A stretch of 64,000 nt of DNA from Candidatus Saccharimonadota bacterium (GCA_017460225.1 JAFUBM010000019.1:1-64000), one strand, 5' to 3'. Positions 17,558-26,749 are shown, counted from the first letter of the stretch. Made by a program: numbers and translations. The notes: generated by a model not told the origin, from the letters alone.

Positions 17558-18277
17558 TTATTCCTCGACCGTAGCGTCGGAATAGTCGGAAGACGAGTAG
17601 CTAGCGGCATAGGCCGAAGACAGGGCGGAGTAAATCTTGTTTAACTTCTCTGTCAGCTCGGTGATTTTGTCGTCGTTGGGCACGGCGTAGACGATAAACT
17701 TGAGCGGGGAGTTGTATCCGCCACAGATTTCGTAAGTTGAGCCGTAGGCTAGCTCGCCCGGAATCGTAATCTTCCGCACGCCACCGAGCTTCATCCCCTC
17801 TACGCCGGTATACCAGCCTTCGATCAAGCTGTCGGCTTCGATAGCTAGCGGGGCTTTTAGCGTGGTAGGCTCGTCTGCGTTGTCGAAGGAAGAGTCAAAC
17901 ACTGTTTCGTCTGCGCAGTAGCCGATGTAATAGGCGGAGTAATTGCCGTTTGCGACTACCTCCCCATCACCTTCTTTGAGGTCGCGGGAAGATACTTCCG
18001 TGACGGACTCGGCGTTAAACGCCTTGACTTCGGAACGGTATTCTTTGAAGGTGTCAAAATAATCTTTGGATAATTCCTCGGCCCGTGTGTTATATTCTGC
18101 GTAGGTTTCTTCGTAGGCGGACTCTAGCTGAGAGAGAGTCATTTTTGAATAATTTACTGTGTCGTTGCCCATGACGATCATAACGTAGACGGCAATCGTT
18201 GAGCCGAGCATCAACAGCGCAATCAGCCCGATAATCAGACGTTGCTTGGGGCTAGTCTTTAATTCTTTTTCTTCCAT
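17558..18277 (-). CDS. Membrane-anchored FKBP-type peptidyl-prolyl isomerase
   Basis: A 239-residue protein with one N-terminal membrane helix (about 15-37), a charged helical stalk (about 45-90), and an FKBP domain (about 95-205: EGDGEVVANGNYSAYYIGY, LIEGWYTGVEGMKLGGVRKI, TIPGELAYGS, and PLKFIVYAV). In this family the domain speeds proline isomerisation in exported proteins, which fits an outside-facing orientation. The Ser/Tyr-rich tail is variable. An AGGAGGTAAC ribosome site fixes the start. It stands between pheT and sbcB on the same strand. Confidence 0.85.
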   Translation of the reverse strand: MEEKELKTSPKQRLIIGLIALLMLGSTIAVYVMIVMGNDTVNYSKMTLSQLESAYEETYAEYNTRAEELSKDYFDTFKEYRSEVKAFNAESVTEVSSRDLKEGDGEVVANGNYSAYYIGYCADETVFDSSFDNADEPTTLKAPLAIEADSLIEGWYTGVEGMKLGGVRKITIPGELAYGSTYEICGGYNSPLKFIVYAVPNDDKITELTEKLNKIYSALSSAYAASYSSSDYSDATVEE

Positions 18278-18295
18278 GTTACCTCCTTACGGTTT

Positions 18296-20704
18296 CTAGA
18301 CAACTTCCGCACCAAGTTCGGTCAGAGAATTAGTAATTTTTTCTATTATAGCAGAAATCTCTTTGGATTCGAGAGTTTTTTCTGTGCTGGTCATCTCTAG
18401 GTGGAAAGAAAGATTTTTGCTAGTCTCCTCTTTCCGGAAAATCGAGACTGGTTCTATTGTATAGAGCAAACCTGTATTTTGGCTTAAAGCGGCGCGGATG
18501 GCGGCTTCTACTTGCTCAAACGCGGTGTCTGCGTCTACGCGTACGGTCAAATCTCTCGAGACCGATGGGAAGCGCGACAAAGCAATCTTGGCCGTGCGTT
18601 GCGTTTTCTGCCCTAACAACTTGTCTAGCGTCAACTCTAGCGCGGACGCCGTCTCCCCTAGCTTAAACGCTCGGCAGACTCCCGTCTTAATCTCGCCGAT
18701 CTGGCCGACTTTTGTCTCGTTTAGATAGATTGCGGCAGCGTGTACCGGCTCAAATGTCCCGTCTGTCTCTAGCCTGCTTAATTTAAACTTTACTCCCAGA
18801 TATTTTTCTAGCTCGAGCAGCACGGCTTTTGCCGCGTAGAAGTCTCCCGGCATCACTACTCCGAGGTCTGTCTCCATCACTGGTACGCCTTCGTCGTTTA
18901 GACCCAAAGATTTCCTGGTTACTTGGTTTAGCTCGTAGAGCGTGCGTTCTTTGTAGCCGGCCTTTTGGTTCTCACGGAGTTTTTCTAGCAGCGACGGCAC
19001 TAGGGTCTGGCGGAAACACTCTAGCTCTGGCGATAAAGAATTGACGATTTTGTAAGAGTCGGTAACGTCCTCGCCCGCCTTTTCTTGCAGGGATTTGGAG
19101 ACAAAGGAGTAAGTCAATAGCTCGTTGGCGTCCAGACGATCGGACAGCAAAGTCCGAAGCTGTTCTTTGAGCGTCCAGAGCTCGTCTACACTCGGGCAGA
19201 CAAACGGGCGGAGCGGGAAGTTGAGCGGGAGGTTGTCAAAGCCGAGGAGGCGGCCGACCTCTTCGATGATGTCTTCTTTGATATGAATATCCGTTCGCCA
19301 GGCTGGCGCGGTTACCGTTAGTGTCTCGCCGGCGGGCTTGACGGCAAATCCGGTATTTTCTAGTGTCTGGATGATTAGCTCGGGCGTGTAACTAGAGCCT
19401 AGCAGGGCGTTGATTTCTTTTGTCGTCAGCGTAATCACGATTGGCGCTAGCGGCGCGGCGTAGTGGACGGCATAGAACTCTGCTTGCGCGCGCTGAGAGA
19501 CATCAACGATGTCTTGGGTGGCGGCGAGGAGGACTGGCTCGCAGTTTGCCGCCGGCTGGCCCTTGGTAAACCGAGTGATGGCTTCCGAGAAAATACCGTG
19601 GGCCATCTGCGTCTTGCGGAGATTGCACAGCGAGAACGTTGCTGACTCAAGAATTACGCGCTCAGTGGTCTCGTCGATTTTGGTCAACTCGCCACCCATC
19701 GCCCCGGCTAGCGCTACGGGGACGTCGTTTGAGGTAATCACGATGTCGTGCTGAGTCAACTTAACGTTGCTACCGTCGAGTAAAGTCAGGCTTTCTGGTT
19801 CGCGGGCTAGACGCACGCCAATCTTGGGTTCGGCAGTGCCGCCGACTTTTAGGAACTTGTCGTAGTCAAACGCGTGTAGGGGCTGGCCGGTTAATAGCAT
19901 ATATATATTAGTAACGTCGACGATGGGGGAGATGCTATGCATCCCGGCCTTGGCTAGGAATACGTCGCCAAAGTCAAAATAGGGCTTTTTAGCGAGCGGA
20001 TTTTCTAAGTTGATTACGGAATAAGAGTAGCAGGGGCAAAGGTCTGGGGATTCGATCGTGATGCTACCCTTTTTTGCCTCGCAGTCTATCTGCGGCAAAC
20101 GCGGCTCTACAAACTGTTGTCCCAGAATCCCGGCGACTTCCCGGGCAAAGCCGATGAGTCCAAAGCAGTCCGGACGGTGGGTCAGAGATTTGTTTTCTAC
20201 TTCGATGATTTTGTCGTCTAGGTCTAGCACGTCCGTAAGCGGCGTACCTGGTGCGGCGGTTAGGTCCGGCGAGAGCTCGATAATTCCGGCGTGGTCTGTC
20301 CCTAGAGCTAGCTCGTCTGCCGCCGCCAGCATACCGTTACTCTCAAACCCGTGCAGCTTCCGCACGGCAATCTCAAACGGCTCGTTTGTTCCAAACGTGG
20401 CCGGGACAATCGCCCCTGGTGCGATCCACGCGGCCAACATCCCCGCATGGACGTTGGGCGCGCCGCAGACGACTTGGACGCTGTGCCCTAGCTCTTCTCC
20501 GGCGTCGATTTTGCAGAGATGTAGATGAGTCCCCTCGATGTCTTCTGCTGACAAGACCTTGACTAGATAAATCTTCTTGTATTTTTCTTTCAAATCCGTG
20601 ACTGACTCTACCTCTACCAGCCGTGAGCCGATGAGCTTGACTAGCTCGGCGTCGGTCAAATCTACTTTGACTAATTTTTTGATTTCGTTCAGGGAAATAA
20701 GCAT
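18296..20704 (-). CDS. pheT: Phenylalanyl-tRNA synthetase beta subunit
   Basis: An 802-residue PheT. It begins LISLNEIKKLVKVDLTDAEL, has the EMAP/tRNA-binding fold (about 40-155), the B3/B4 editing region (about 210-390: TRFTKGQPA near its end), the B5 domain (DIIEEVGRLLGF) and a C-terminal ferredoxin-like anticodon-binding domain (ALSRFPSVSRDLTVRVD). With PheS it forms the (alpha-beta)2 enzyme that charges tRNA-Phe. It lies 2 bp downstream of pheS, so the two are translated from one mRNA. Normal length. Confidence 0.96.
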   Translation of the reverse strand: MLISLNEIKKLVKVDLTDAELVKLIGSRLVEVESVTDLKEKYKKIYLVKVLSAEDIEGTHLHLCKIDAGEELGHSVQVVCGAPNVHAGMLAAWIAPGAIVPATFGTNEPFEIAVRKLHGFESNGMLAAADELALGTDHAGIIELSPDLTAAPGTPLTDVLDLDDKIIEVENKSLTHRPDCFGLIGFAREVAGILGQQFVEPRLPQIDCEAKKGSITIESPDLCPCYSYSVINLENPLAKKPYFDFGDVFLAKAGMHSISPIVDVTNIYMLLTGQPLHAFDYDKFLKVGGTAEPKIGVRLAREPESLTLLDGSNVKLTQHDIVITSNDVPVALAGAMGGELTKIDETTERVILESATFSLCNLRKTQMAHGIFSEAITRFTKGQPAANCEPVLLAATQDIVDVSQRAQAEFYAVHYAAPLAPIVITLTTKEINALLGSSYTPELIIQTLENTGFAVKPAGETLTVTAPAWRTDIHIKEDIIEEVGRLLGFDNLPLNFPLRPFVCPSVDELWTLKEQLRTLLSDRLDANELLTYSFVSKSLQEKAGEDVTDSYKIVNSLSPELECFRQTLVPSLLEKLRENQKAGYKERTLYELNQVTRKSLGLNDEGVPVMETDLGVVMPGDFYAAKAVLLELEKYLGVKFKLSRLETDGTFEPVHAAAIYLNETKVGQIGEIKTGVCRAFKLGETASALELTLDKLLGQKTQRTAKIALSRFPSVSRDLTVRVDADTAFEQVEAAIRAALSQNTGLLYTIEPVSIFRKEETSKNLSFHLEMTSTEKTLESKEISAIIEKITNSLTELGAEVV

Positions 20705-20706
20705 GG

Positions 20707-21654
20707 TTAAAACTCCTTTAGAAAGTCGAGTTTGCCCGACTCAAAATAGCGCACATCGTTGATGCCGTATTTTAGCATGACGAGGCGGTCGATGCCGCCG
20801 CCCCAGGCAAAGCCTTTGTAGACCTCTGGGTCGATACCGGCGGTCTTGAGGACGTTGGGGTGGACCATCCCGCAGCCGCACATCTCGAGCCAACCGTCGC
20901 CCTTGCCGCCGAGTGCGGCGGGCTTTTCAATCTGGAACTCTAAGCTTGGCTCGGTAAACGGGAAGTAGCCGGGCTGGGTCTTAATATTGAGCTTTTGACC
21001 GTAATAGGTCTCAAAAAATGTCTTGAGGACGGAGAGGAGCTGGCCCATGTTGGCGCTACGCGAGACAAAGACGCCTTCGCACTGGTAGAAGGTGTGTTCG
21101 TGGGTAGCGTCGACGTCTTCGTTGCGGAAGACGCGGCCGGGGACGACTACGGCGATTTGACCCTTTTCTTCTAAATTCCCGCGGAAGCGAGTCAGCGCAC
21201 GGTATTGCATGGTGGAAGTGTGGGCCGGGGGAATGAAGCCCTCCTCGGTACGGAAGGTGTCGTAACCGTCGCGTGCCGGATGTCCCTCCGGGAAGTTGAG
21301 GCTCTCAAACATATGGAATTCGTCGTCCAGCTGGCGAGCTTCGATGACGTTGAAGCCCATATTGCGATAAATCTCACCGACAATCGACAGCTCCGTCGTT
21401 AACGGGTGTTTGGTCCCCTTTTTGTAGGTAAACTTTGGGGCGTTTTCCCCGAACGGAGCGGAAAAATCAAGCGCGGGCAAATCTTCCGAAAAAGCGGCGT
21501 CTTCTAGCGCCTTAATCTCGGCGAGTAACCCCTGTTTCTTAGCGTTTAACTTCTCGCCAAAAGCCTTGCGCTCCGCCGGGTCTAAGGTCTTTATCTTGGC
21601 ATATTCTCGACCTAAGTTTTTTAATTCAAGTTTTAGTTCTTCTAACTTTGACAT
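20707..21654 (-). CDS. pheS: Phenylalanyl-tRNA synthetase alpha subunit
   Basis: A 315-residue PheS, somewhat short because the N-terminal coiled coil is trimmed (about 55 residues). Class II motifs are clear: motif 2 VFRNEDVDATHEHTFYQCEG and motif 3 GFAWGGGIDRLVMLKYGI; the substrate stretch FRGNLEEKGQIAVVVPGRV precedes them. The active site for phenylalanine adenylation is in this subunit. TATAAT lies 11 nt before the ATG, longer than the 6-nt gap seen at many other genes here. A short membrane-protein gene lies just upstream on the same strand. Confidence 0.95.
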   Translation of the reverse strand: MSKLEELKLELKNLGREYAKIKTLDPAERKAFGEKLNAKKQGLLAEIKALEDAAFSEDLPALDFSAPFGENAPKFTYKKGTKHPLTTELSIVGEIYRNMGFNVIEARQLDDEFHMFESLNFPEGHPARDGYDTFRTEEGFIPPAHTSTMQYRALTRFRGNLEEKGQIAVVVPGRVFRNEDVDATHEHTFYQCEGVFVSRSANMGQLLSVLKTFFETYYGQKLNIKTQPGYFPFTEPSLEFQIEKPAALGGKGDGWLEMCGCGMVHPNVLKTAGIDPEVYKGFAWGGGIDRLVMLKYGINDVRYFESGKLDFLKEF

Positions 21655-21676
21655 AATTGTTACCTATTATACTCCT

Positions 21677-21907
21677 CTAGAGAATAATAATAAAGACAAG
21701 AGAGGCTAGCGCCAGTGCTACCAACACAAACCAAATCCAGGAAAACTTGGACTTTTTCTCGTACCCTTCTAGATATTCCGCGTCGGCAAAATCTGGGTCG
21801 ATGCCGTCCGGCAGCTGTGTCTGCTCCATCTTGGCGCGCAAATCCGCATTGATTTTCTCGGTCAACTCTACGTTGTCGTCTTCGGTTTTGCTCATCATCA
21901 CACCCAT
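21677..21907 (-). CDS. Small tail-anchored membrane protein
   Basis: A 76-residue protein with an acidic cytosolic part (about 1-50) and one C-terminal membrane helix (FSWIWFVLVALALASLVFII). The chosen ATG (MGVMMSK) is preceded by an AAGGAG ribosome site; an ATG nine codons earlier has none. Its promoter (TGA-TATAAT, 21955-21960) faces that of the aquaporin gene. Function unknown; tail-anchored topology suggests a membrane-associated adaptor. Confidence 0.5.
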   Translation of the reverse strand: MGVMMSKTEDDNVELTEKINADLRAKMEQTQLPDGIDPDFADAEYLEGYEKKSKFSWIWFVLVALALASLVFIIIL

Positions 21908-21954
21908 TTTGGTCTCCTTTAAGGTTGGTTTCAATTTTCTAAAATCTACTTACA

Positions 21955-21978
21955 ATTATATCATAGGTGTAGTATAAT
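21955..21978. promoter_or_regulatory. Divergent promoters for the tail-anchored protein and aquaporin genes
   Basis: TATAAT on the minus strand (21955-21960, with a TG extension) and TATAAT on the plus strand (21973-21978) are only 12 bases apart. Both transcripts would have short leaders with ribosome sites. Confidence 0.65.
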
Positions 21979-22005
21979 GTTCGTAAACATTATTTAAGGA
22001 GGTTT

Positions 22006-22908
22006 ATGGCTAAACCAAAAAAATCTAGTAAGAAGCCCGCCGAGAAAAAGCCGGCTTCCGAGAAGAAAACTACAAAGCCAGACAAGGCTGAGAAAACAAC
22101 TGTCGAGAAAAAGCCGGTGGTAACGGCGCCAGTAAAGCAAGAAAGCTGCGTGAAAAAGTTTTTTGCCAAAAAGTATGACGGGAATGAGTCGATTTTGACG
22201 ATTTTCAAAGACAAGAAAATCTACGGCGCGCTCCTAGGCGAGATTTTTGGCACGATGATTATCGCGCTGGTTATCTTGACCCTTGGTCTGTACCAGCCGC
22301 TCTATACTTTCTTCCTCCTGCTGGCTACGATTGTTGCTGTATACAAACTCTCTGGCGCTAACCTAAACCCCATCAACACCGCCGGGATGATGGCCACTCG
22401 CCGGATCTCCGTGATCCGCGGCGTGCTGTATATGCTCGCGCAGCTCGTTGGGGCTTGGCTCGGGGTCTTGATTGTCTCCGCCTTTGCCAAGGCTAGCGGT
22501 CCGGATGTGGAGCTGACCGGTATGACCATGGTTGACGCCACTTATTACTGGGTTGTTACCCTCACGGAGTTTACTGGCGCCGCGATCGTGGGCTTCTTCT
22601 TTGCACGCGCTCAGCAGTTCAAGAAAAGCGCCTTTACCTTTGCTGCAGTCGCCGCGGGCGGTGTCCTGGCGGCTACGGTTGTAGTCTATCTTGTACTCTA
22701 CAACTACTTTGGCCTGACCGGTACCTTTATGATGAACCCGGCCATTGCTTTGATGTACCAGATTCTCCCGACCAGCGCTGACACCGTGGGTGAGCTCTTG
22801 CTCGAGATTGGTAAAGCCCTCTTTACCTACGTCCTCTTCCCGATGGTAGGCGGAGTCTTGGGCTTCTATCTTTCTGATGTCTCTTCGCAGCTAGCGGACG
22901 AGCAATAG
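22006..22908 (+). CDS. Aquaporin / major intrinsic protein family channel
   Basis: A 300-residue membrane channel. A Lys/Pro-rich cytosolic N-terminus of about 65 residues comes first, then six membrane helices from about residue 72. The two half-helix loops are present but the first NPA is altered: LNPINTAG (NPI) and MNPAIALM (NPA). In MIP proteins these loops form the pore constriction for water, glycerol or small solutes. AAGGAGGT fixes the start. The gene has its own promoter and a terminator. Its C/T-ending codons contrast with the G-ending codons of most plus-strand genes here. Solute unknown. Confidence 0.8.
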   Translation: MAKPKKSSKKPAEKKPASEKKTTKPDKAEKTTVEKKPVVTAPVKQESCVKKFFAKKYDGNESILTIFKDKKIYGALLGEIFGTMIIALVILTLGLYQPLYTFFLLLATIVAVYKLSGANLNPINTAGMMATRRISVIRGVLYMLAQLVGAWLGVLIVSAFAKASGPDVELTGMTMVDATYYWVVTLTEFTGAAIVGFFFARAQQFKKSAFTFAAVAAGGVLAATVVVYLVLYNYFGLTGTFMMNPAIALMYQILPTSADTVGELLLEIGKALFTYVLFPMVGGVLGFYLSDVSSQLADEQ

Positions 22909-22924
22909 CTGCTCTGGCAGACTC

Positions 22925-22952
22925 AAAAATCCCCCGCTTACGGGGGATTTTT
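22925..22952. terminator. Bidirectional terminator between aquaporin and metG
   Basis: A perfect 12-bp inverted repeat AAAAATCCCCCG / CGGGGGATTTTT with a CTTA loop gives a T run in both directions, serving the two convergent genes. Confidence 0.92.
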
Positions 22953-22978
22953 GTGGCAGAGAGAAAGGCGGAGACAGA

Positions 22979-24415
22979 TTAGGACTTGGGGAAGAGAGGG
23001 GCGGGAGGGGTGATTTCTGGCGCAGAGAAGACTGCGGAAATCTTGCTTGAAGTCTCCGGCAGGAAGGGGGCGAGGAGCGTAGCGACGGTAAGAAGCCCGG
23101 AGGCGAGAGATTTGAGCGAACGCTCGGCGGCGGCGGGGTCGGTCTTGGCAAGAGCCCAAGGCTGGTCTTCGTCGATCTGCTTGTTCAAAGCGACGACTTT
23201 GTCCCAGATATAGTCAAAGGCTTTGGAGAACTTAAACTCGTCCATCAGCTTAGCAAAAGCGGGGTCTGCTTTGTCGGCAGCCTGAGCCTTACTGACGGAG
23301 GAGCTGGGGAGGGAGACGGAGTTCTTAGCGCAGAGGGTGGCGAGGCGGGAGACGAGATTACCGAGGTCGTTGGCGAGCTCGCCGGTGTAGGCGGCGGAGA
23401 ACTTGTCCCAGGTGAAGTCGGAGTCGGCAAAAGTGTCGATATGGCGGAGGAAGAAGTAACGGAAAGGATCGAGACCGTACTTCTCGAGGACGTCGAGCGG
23501 GTCGACGACGTTGCCGAGAGATTTGGACATCTTAGCGCCGTCGACGTTGATGTGGCCGTGGGACAGGAGAGTTTTGGGGAGCGGGAGGTCGAGCGCGAGA
23601 AGCATAGCTGGCCAGATAATGGCGTGGAAGCGAAGAATGTCTTTGCCAACGACTTGGACGTCAGCCGGCCAGACGGAAGAGATGTCGGTCTCCGGGAAGC
23701 CAAGGACGGTGATGTAGTTGGCGAGGGCGTCGATCCAGACGTACATGACTTGGTCGGCGTCGCCCGGGACGGGGACACCCCAAGAAAGGTGCTTGCGCGG
23801 GCGGGAGATGGAGACATCGGGCGAATCCGCTAGGAGATGAAGGACTTCCTTTTTGCGGAAATCGGGGAGGATGCGGAGCTCGTCTGACTCAATCTTCTGG
23901 CGGATAGCGTCTTTGAAATCGGAAATGCGGAAATAATAGTTGGTCTCGGACAGCTTCTCATAGGGCTTTTGATGGTCCGGGCAGACACCATGGGTCTCCT
24001 TATATTCGTTTTCGGTGATAAAGCGTTCGCAGCCGGAGCAGTACCAGCCTTCGTAGGTGCTTTGGTAGATATGGGGGGCGAGGCGTTCCCAGATAAGCTG
24101 GCAACGGCGTTCGTGGGCGGGGTCGGTAGTGCGGACAAAATCCGTGGGGTGGACACCGAGCTTATCGATAAAGGCGCGGAACTTGGCGGCGTTCTCGGTA
24201 ACGTAATCTTCAACCGGGACGCCGAGTTCGGCGGCTTTGCTCCAGATTTTGTTGCCGTGTTCGTCGGTGCCGGCTTGGAAACGGACGGTTTTGCCCTGCC
24301 CGGTTTGGTAACGGAAATAGGTGTCGGCGAGCAGATAATCTAGAGCGTGGCCGACATGAGGGGCGCCGTTGACATAAGGGATGGCGGTGCAGACATAGAG
24401 AGACTTGTTTGTCAT
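22979..24415 (-). CDS. metG: Methionyl-tRNA synthetase
   Basis: A 478-residue class I synthetase. HIGH motif: PYVNGAPHVGHALDYLLAD; KMSKS motif: GAKMSKSLGNVVDP. The zinc knuckle in the connective insert is kept (WYCSGC ... GVCPDH). The helical anticodon-binding domain ends the protein; the C-terminal tRNA-binding extension of longer MetG proteins is missing, as in many compact genomes. The reading frame is open ~77 codons upstream, but that part overlaps the next gene in another frame, so the ATG at 24415 is used. Confidence 0.95.
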   Translation of the reverse strand: MTNKSLYVCTAIPYVNGAPHVGHALDYLLADTYFRYQTGQGKTVRFQAGTDEHGNKIWSKAAELGVPVEDYVTENAAKFRAFIDKLGVHPTDFVRTTDPAHERRCQLIWERLAPHIYQSTYEGWYCSGCERFITENEYKETHGVCPDHQKPYEKLSETNYYFRISDFKDAIRQKIESDELRILPDFRKKEVLHLLADSPDVSISRPRKHLSWGVPVPGDADQVMYVWIDALANYITVLGFPETDISSVWPADVQVVGKDILRFHAIIWPAMLLALDLPLPKTLLSHGHINVDGAKMSKSLGNVVDPLDVLEKYGLDPFRYFFLRHIDTFADSDFTWDKFSAAYTGELANDLGNLVSRLATLCAKNSVSLPSSSVSKAQAADKADPAFAKLMDEFKFSKAFDYIWDKVVALNKQIDEDQPWALAKTDPAAAERSLKSLASGLLTVATLLAPFLPETSSKISAVFSAPEITPPAPLFPKS

Positions 24416-24443
24416 TTTTGGATTCCTTGATAAAAGTTGTAAG

Positions 24444-25022
24444 TTAGACCGCAAAGGCGAGGAGAAGGACCAGAGCGATGATGATGAGGACGCTACCAAC
24501 GATGATGGCGATGACGGGGTTTGCCTTGAGCTTGGCAAGGACAGGAGGAAGCTGTTTCTGAGCGGAGAGAGGCTTAGGGGCGTCAGGAGCCTGGGCGGGG
24601 TCGTTGAAGGCAACAGAAGGAGTGGTCTTGGGCGGCTCGGCCGCAAAATCTGGCGTAGCGGCAGGCGCGGCGGTGTCTAATGGTGCGGCCGGCTCAGCGG
24701 CGGGCACAGCGGGAGCTTCTGCGGCCGGAGCGGCAGAAAAGTCAACGGCGGAGGGAGCGGCCGGAGCGCCGGTGGCTTCTTCTGGGACGTCGTTGATGGC
24801 TTGCTGGAGGAGAGAGGGGTCGATAGACGGCACAGCAAGCGGAGCGGCCGGCTCAGCAACGGGGGCGGCCATCATAGGGTCTGGCATGGCAGGAGCTTCT
24901 GGCATAGCGGGGGCGGCCGCAGCGGCAGGGTTGATATAAGGCTGGTCCGCGGCAGGCATCACGGGCGCCGCCGGGGCAACCGGAACTTCTGGGGCGACAG
25001 GGTTCATGGGATCTTGGTTCAT
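24444..25022 (-). CDS. Ala/Pro-rich protein with C-terminal membrane anchor
   Basis: A 192-residue low-complexity protein rich in Ala and Pro (repeats such as PAMPEAPAMPDP and AAEPAAPLD), with one membrane helix near the C-terminus (VIAIIVGSVLIIIALVLLLA). The soluble part would lie in the cytosol if tail-anchored. The ATG at 25022 has an AAGGAG site; an upstream in-frame extension overlaps rsmA and is rejected. Low-complexity composition prevents a family assignment. Confidence 0.55.
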   Translation of the reverse strand: MNQDPMNPVAPEVPVAPAAPVMPAADQPYINPAAAAAPAMPEAPAMPDPMMAAPVAEPAAPLAVPSIDPSLLQQAINDVPEEATGAPAAPSAVDFSAAPAAEAPAVPAAEPAAPLDTAAPAATPDFAAEPPKTTPSVAFNDPAQAPDAPKPLSAQKQLPPVLAKLKANPVIAIIVGSVLIIIALVLLLAFAV

Positions 25023-25050
25023 AATTCTCTCCTTATAACTTATATATATT

Positions 25051-25821
25051 TTAGTCTTTTTCCAGCGTTTCCGCAAGGGCGATATAATCTTTGAATGATA
25101 AGTCGGCGGGGCGGGCGTTAGCAGAAAACCCGAGCGAGACGAGTAAGGCTTCGGCGGCAGACTTGGACAGGCCGGTAAAGGCGGCGAGGTTGGCGGAGAG
25201 CTTTTTGCGCGGGCTGGCAAAGGCACGGTGGATGAAAGCTAAGGTCCGGTCGCTAGCGAGCGGGATTTTGCGCGGGGCGAGACGGAGGACACGGGAGTCG
25301 ACCTTAGGCGGCGGGGTAAAGAGGGCGCGCGGGACAAGCGGGCCGAGAGTAACCACTGCAAAGTTTTCGATAAAAAGCGAGAAGGAAGAGGAGCCGGAGA
25401 GACCGGCGGCTTTCTCGGCGACTTCTTTTTGGACGAGGAGGACGATGTTTTCTGGCGGGTTGGGCAGGCGAAGGAGCTTTTCGATAATGGGGGTGGTGAT
25501 GTAATAAGGGATGTTGCCGGCGACGACGTAGGGCTCCTTAATGGAGCTAAAGTTAAACTGCAAGATGTCTTGATTGACCACGGTGAGGGGTTTGCCGGGG
25601 AAAGAGGCAGGGAGATTCCTGGCCAGCGAAGCGTCAAACTCGACAGCCGTGACCTTCTCGAAGCGGCGGAGGAGACTGGAGGTGAGCGTGCCAAGGCCGG
25701 GGCCAATCTCAACGCAGAGCCGGACGTCCTTGTCTAAAGAGTCTTCTGCGAGGTCGGCGATGGTTTCGAGGCTGGGGCGATCTTCGAGCCAGTTTTGGCC
25801 TAAACTTTTTTTGTTTTTCAT
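25051..25821 (-). CDS. rsmA: 16S rRNA dimethyladenosine transferase
   Basis: A 256-residue RsmA/KsgA, which dimethylates the two adjacent adenines in helix 45 of 16S rRNA. Motifs: KKSLGQNWL (the usual SxGQNFL with Trp), CVEIGPGLGTLTSSLL (SAM site), VVAGNIPYYITTPIIEKLL (catalytic NxPY) and FTPPPKVDSRVLRL. It starts 1 nt after the YabE-like gene stop. This order recalls the yabE-rnmV-ksgA cluster of Bacillus, here without rnmV. Confidence 0.95.
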   Translation of the reverse strand: MKNKKSLGQNWLEDRPSLETIADLAEDSLDKDVRLCVEIGPGLGTLTSSLLRRFEKVTAVEFDASLARNLPASFPGKPLTVVNQDILQFNFSSIKEPYVVAGNIPYYITTPIIEKLLRLPNPPENIVLLVQKEVAEKAAGLSGSSSFSLFIENFAVVTLGPLVPRALFTPPPKVDSRVLRLAPRKIPLASDRTLAFIHRAFASPRKKLSANLAAFTGLSKSAAEALLVSLGFSANARPADLSFKDYIALAETLEKD

Positions 25822-25822
25822 C

Positions 25823-26749
25823 TTACACTCCGTTGTGATTAGTCCAGTCAGTAGCGAGGTCAAACTGTTCGGGGTTGGAAGCGGCAAAAGTGCCGGTGTC
25901 GTAGACTTTGCCGAGACCGAGCGAGGTCTCGACCACGGAACAGCGAGGATAACGATCGAGCGCGGCGGCCACGAGGATGTAGCCGTCTGGGTCGACTTTT
26001 ACGCCGTCATCGCGGATGGTGTAGGAACTTTGGCCACAAAAGCCCATTACGCCAGACATGGGTAAGTCATAATAGGTCTCTTGGCGCTCAACGAGCTCGC
26101 CGGAGAGGTTGTGTCCGACGTAGCGGTTGCGCCCCATACGGGCGGTGAGACGAGGGACATCGAGCGAGGCGACCAGCTCGGCCTTAAAATCTGAGGCAAG
26201 AGGCGTGGTAGAGTGGGACTTGGCAAGAGCGGCGAGGCGGTAATCTTCTCCCCGGGTAATTTGGTAGACGGTAACGACGCCAGTCTCAAGGAAGCTGTCT
26301 AGATTGACGCGGGAGACGGAATCGGTATCGTAGAGGGTAAAGCCGGCGGAGAGGACGGCGAGCGAAGGGTCGTAGCTAGTGGCGGTGGTAACTTTGCGAA
26401 CGGCGCCGTCGATAATCAGGACCGGGAAAGAACGGTGGACGGAGATAAAGATGTCTGGAGTGTCTAGAGGGGTGTCAAGCGAGGGGGAGACTTGGTCGGA
26501 AGCATCGACCGAGAGACCTAGCCTATCAAAGAGCTCGGCGACAGTGGCGGCGTCGGTCTTGACGGTGCGTTTGGAGACGGCGCGATCGCTAAAATGGTCG
26601 GTAATGGTGACAAAATGTTCGGCGGAGGAGGCAGGAGAAGAAGTCTCAGCAAAAGTCTGAGGCATATTCTTACCGAGGAAGAGAAAAAGAAGCCCGACAA
26701 AAACCGGGACAAGCCAAAACAGCGAGCGGTCAGACTTAAAAGTCCTCAT
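25823..26749 (-). CDS. YabE-like exported protein with ubiquitin-like and 3D-type domains
   Basis: A 308-residue protein with one N-terminal membrane helix (about 10-28). Two or more DUF348-like segments (TVKTDAATVAELFDRLGLSV, and TATSYDPSLAVLSAGFTLYD) are followed by a C-terminal region resembling the 3D domain of YabE/Rpf-type wall enzymes (DGVKVDPDGYILVAA, then GLGKVYDTGTF and FDLATDW). Related proteins act on peptidoglycan. The aspartates of the 3D pattern are partly visible (VYDTG, FDLATDW). TGC-TATAAT lies 7 nt before the ATG, and rsmA follows after 1 nt. Activity is inferred from family only. Confidence 0.65.
   Translation of the reverse strand: MRTFKSDRSLFWLVPVFVGLLFLFLGKNMPQTFAETSSPASSAEHFVTITDHFSDRAVSKRTVKTDAATVAELFDRLGLSVDASDQVSPSLDTPLDTPDIFISVHRSFPVLIIDGAVRKVTTATSYDPSLAVLSAGFTLYDTDSVSRVNLDSFLETGVVTVYQITRGEDYRLAALAKSHSTTPLASDFKAELVASLDVPRLTARMGRNRYVGHNLSGELVERQETYYDLPMSGVMGFCGQSSYTIRDDGVKVDPDGYILVAAALDRYPRCSVVETSLGLGKVYDTGTFAASNPEQFDLATDWTNHNGV

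Noticed and set aside
24416-24646. N-terminal extension of metG
   Set aside because: It overlaps another gene out of frame and is Ser/Pro/Leu-rich noise; the family start is at 24415.
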